This document shows positions 5,387 to 6,350 of a stretch of DNA of 6,350 nucleotides, one piece after another; positions within the stretch are counted from its first letter, which is position 1; every line of letters starts with the position of its first letter. The notes under the pieces are model-generated. The model saw nothing but the letters and a program-made list of their open reading frames with translations. It was not told the DNA's origin and did no database searches. This DNA is from an uncultured Bacillota bacterium (lineage in GTDB: Bacteria > Bacillota > UBA994 > UBA5500), in the NCBI GenBank assembly GCA_937874815.1, contig CALNBW010000062.1, positions 1-6,350 on the forward strand, given 5' to 3'. A program made the position numbers and the translations under genes.

Positions 5387-6350
5387 ATGGATAAGCGTTT
5401 CGCCGATATACCTGCGGAGAAATTCGGTTTCGCGCAAGCTGAGACTGAGCTTAAAGATTTCGATCCGGAAGCAAGCGCTGTTGGCTTCTATAAAGATGCC
5501 TTGATCCGACTAAGAAGGAATAGGGCTTCCATCATTGCCTTTTACCTTATCTGTATCATCACCATCATGGCTATAGTAGGGCCTAGCCTTAACCCCTATA
5601 CCTTTAGGCAGCAGAACCCTAATCGCTTGAACATGCCACCCCGCGTGCCTGGCCTGGAGCGCTTAGGGATACTAGATGGCACCTCCGTGCTCAGCAATCG
5701 CCGCCTTGATGGCTTGAGTGATACCGACCGCTATCCGGAAGGGTCGATTATTCGAGTTTTCAATGAGCGCACGGTGGCAGGGGTAAAAATGGTGGATGTC
5801 AAGGTCGATATGTATAAGCTGGTGGGTGCTGAAGACGAGTACTACTGGTTTGGTACGGACCATTTTGGTCGTGATCTTTGGACTAGACTGTGGCGAGGCA
5901 CCCGGGTTTCCCTCTTGATAGCCGTTGCAGCCGTGCTTATCAACACCTTCATCGGCATCGTCTATGGGGCTATCGCTGGTTACTATGGCGACCCTTTAGA
6001 TATGTACATGATGCGTTTTTGTGAGTTTCTAAATGCCTTCCCGCGGGTCGTGGTGGTAACCATGTTCATTCTGTTTTTTGGTGCGGGCATTACATCGATC
6101 ATTTTGGCTTTGGTGGTAAACGGATGGGTTTCTACTGCCCGCATGATCAGGTCCCAGTTCTACCGATTTAAAGAACGGGAATATGTTTTGGCTGCGCGGA
6201 CGCTGGGTGTTAAAGATATGGCCCTGATCTTTCGGCACATTCTGCCTAACTCCATTGGACCCATCATCACCCGGGCTATGATTGCTATTCCGGGGGCCAT
6301 CTTTTCGGAGTCCTTCTTAGCCTTCATCGGCTTAGGGCTAAAGCCGCCAG
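5387..6350 (+). CDS. oppC: ABC transporter permease, OppC/DppC type (3' end beyond window)
   Basis: The second channel subunit, open for 321 codons to the window end and lacking its last few dozen residues and stop. ATG 5387 follows AAAGGGG (5373-5379, inside the end of oppB) by seven bases; the genes are four bases apart, so they are co-translated. A cytoplasmic N-terminal tail of about 45 residues leads to helix 1 (about 47-66). A long extracytoplasmic segment of about 85-105 residues follows, ending in EYYWFGTDHFGRDLWTRLWRG, a hallmark of OppC-type subunits (FGTD-x-x-GRD). Helices resume near 175-198, 220-245 and beyond. The EAA loop at about 265-288 reads EYVLAARTLGVKDM, with Gly274 and the ILPN ending. 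The segment before the FGTD motif is longer than in the shortest DppC proteins, a layout seen in Firmicutes OppC. ATPase genes are expected next but are outside the window. Confidence 0.93.
   Translation, partial: MDKRFADIPAEKFGFAQAETELKDFDPEASAVGFYKDALIRLRRNRASIIAFYLICIITIMAIVGPSLNPYTFRQQNPNRLNMPPRVPGLERLGILDGTSVLSNRRLDGLSDTDRYPEGSIIRVFNERTVAGVKMVDVKVDMYKLVGAEDEYYWFGTDHFGRDLWTRLWRGTRVSLLIAVAAVLINTFIGIVYGAIAGYYGDPLDMYMMRFCEFLNAFPRVVVVTMFILFFGAGITSIILALVVNGWVSTARMIRSQFYRFKEREYVLAARTLGVKDMALIFRHILPNSIGPIITRAMIAIPGAIFSESFLAFIGLGLKPP

Noticed and set aside
5672..5863. Minus-strand open frame opposite oppC
   Set aside because: It lies antisense to the OppC loop, with no ribosome binding site or family resemblance.
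1..6350. CRISPR array, tRNA/rRNA, insertion sequence or phage gene
   Set aside because: No regularly spaced repeats, RNA gene signatures, transposase or terminal inverted repeats were seen on either strand.

Overview
This window looks like a chromosomal stretch from an anaerobic or facultative Bacillota (Clostridia-like) bacterium. The evidence is the strong GGAGG-type ribosome binding sites, the use of GTG and other non-ATG starts, the moderate GC content, a lipoprotein-type substrate-binding protein, and Firmicutes-style Opp/Dpp permeases. The species cannot be named from the sequence alone.

Layout. (1) Bases 1-72, minus strand: the first 24 codons of a gene whose N-terminus resembles GTP-dependent phosphoenolpyruvate carboxykinase. 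(2) Bases 73-362: a divergent intergenic region with weak promoter candidates and a small palindrome. (3) Bases 363-1745, plus: a six-helix membrane sensor histidine kinase. (4) Bases 1741-2394, plus: its partner response regulator, with a receiver domain and a CitB/DcuR-type DNA-binding domain. Its best-supported start is a rare ATT codon that overlaps the kinase stop. (5) Bases 2383-2413: an intrinsic terminator whose hairpin loop is the regulator's own stop codon. (6) Bases 2414-2602: a leader with a possible promoter. (7) Bases 2603-4345: a lipoprotein substrate-binding protein of the peptide (family 5) class. (8) Bases 4361-4409: a strong intercistronic hairpin without a T-tract. (9) Bases 4432-5382 and 5387-6350: two inner-membrane permeases of the OppB/DppB and OppC/DppC type, the second cut by the window end. 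The ATPase genes (oppD/oppF type) would be expected just downstream.

How the genes may work together. The kinase and regulator form a coupled two-component operon, and its nearest downstream target is the peptide-type ABC importer. CitB/DcuR-class regulators commonly control a neighbouring uptake system, so the simplest inference is that this pair senses an extracellular or membrane-associated cue and sets expression of the importer. The hairpin between the binding-protein gene and the permease genes probably lets the binding protein be made in excess over the channel.

No CRISPR array, mobile element, phage gene or RNA gene was seen, and there is no clear sign of an entirely new system. The most unusual points are translational and RNA-level: the ATT start, the stop codon in the terminator loop and the intercistronic hairpin.
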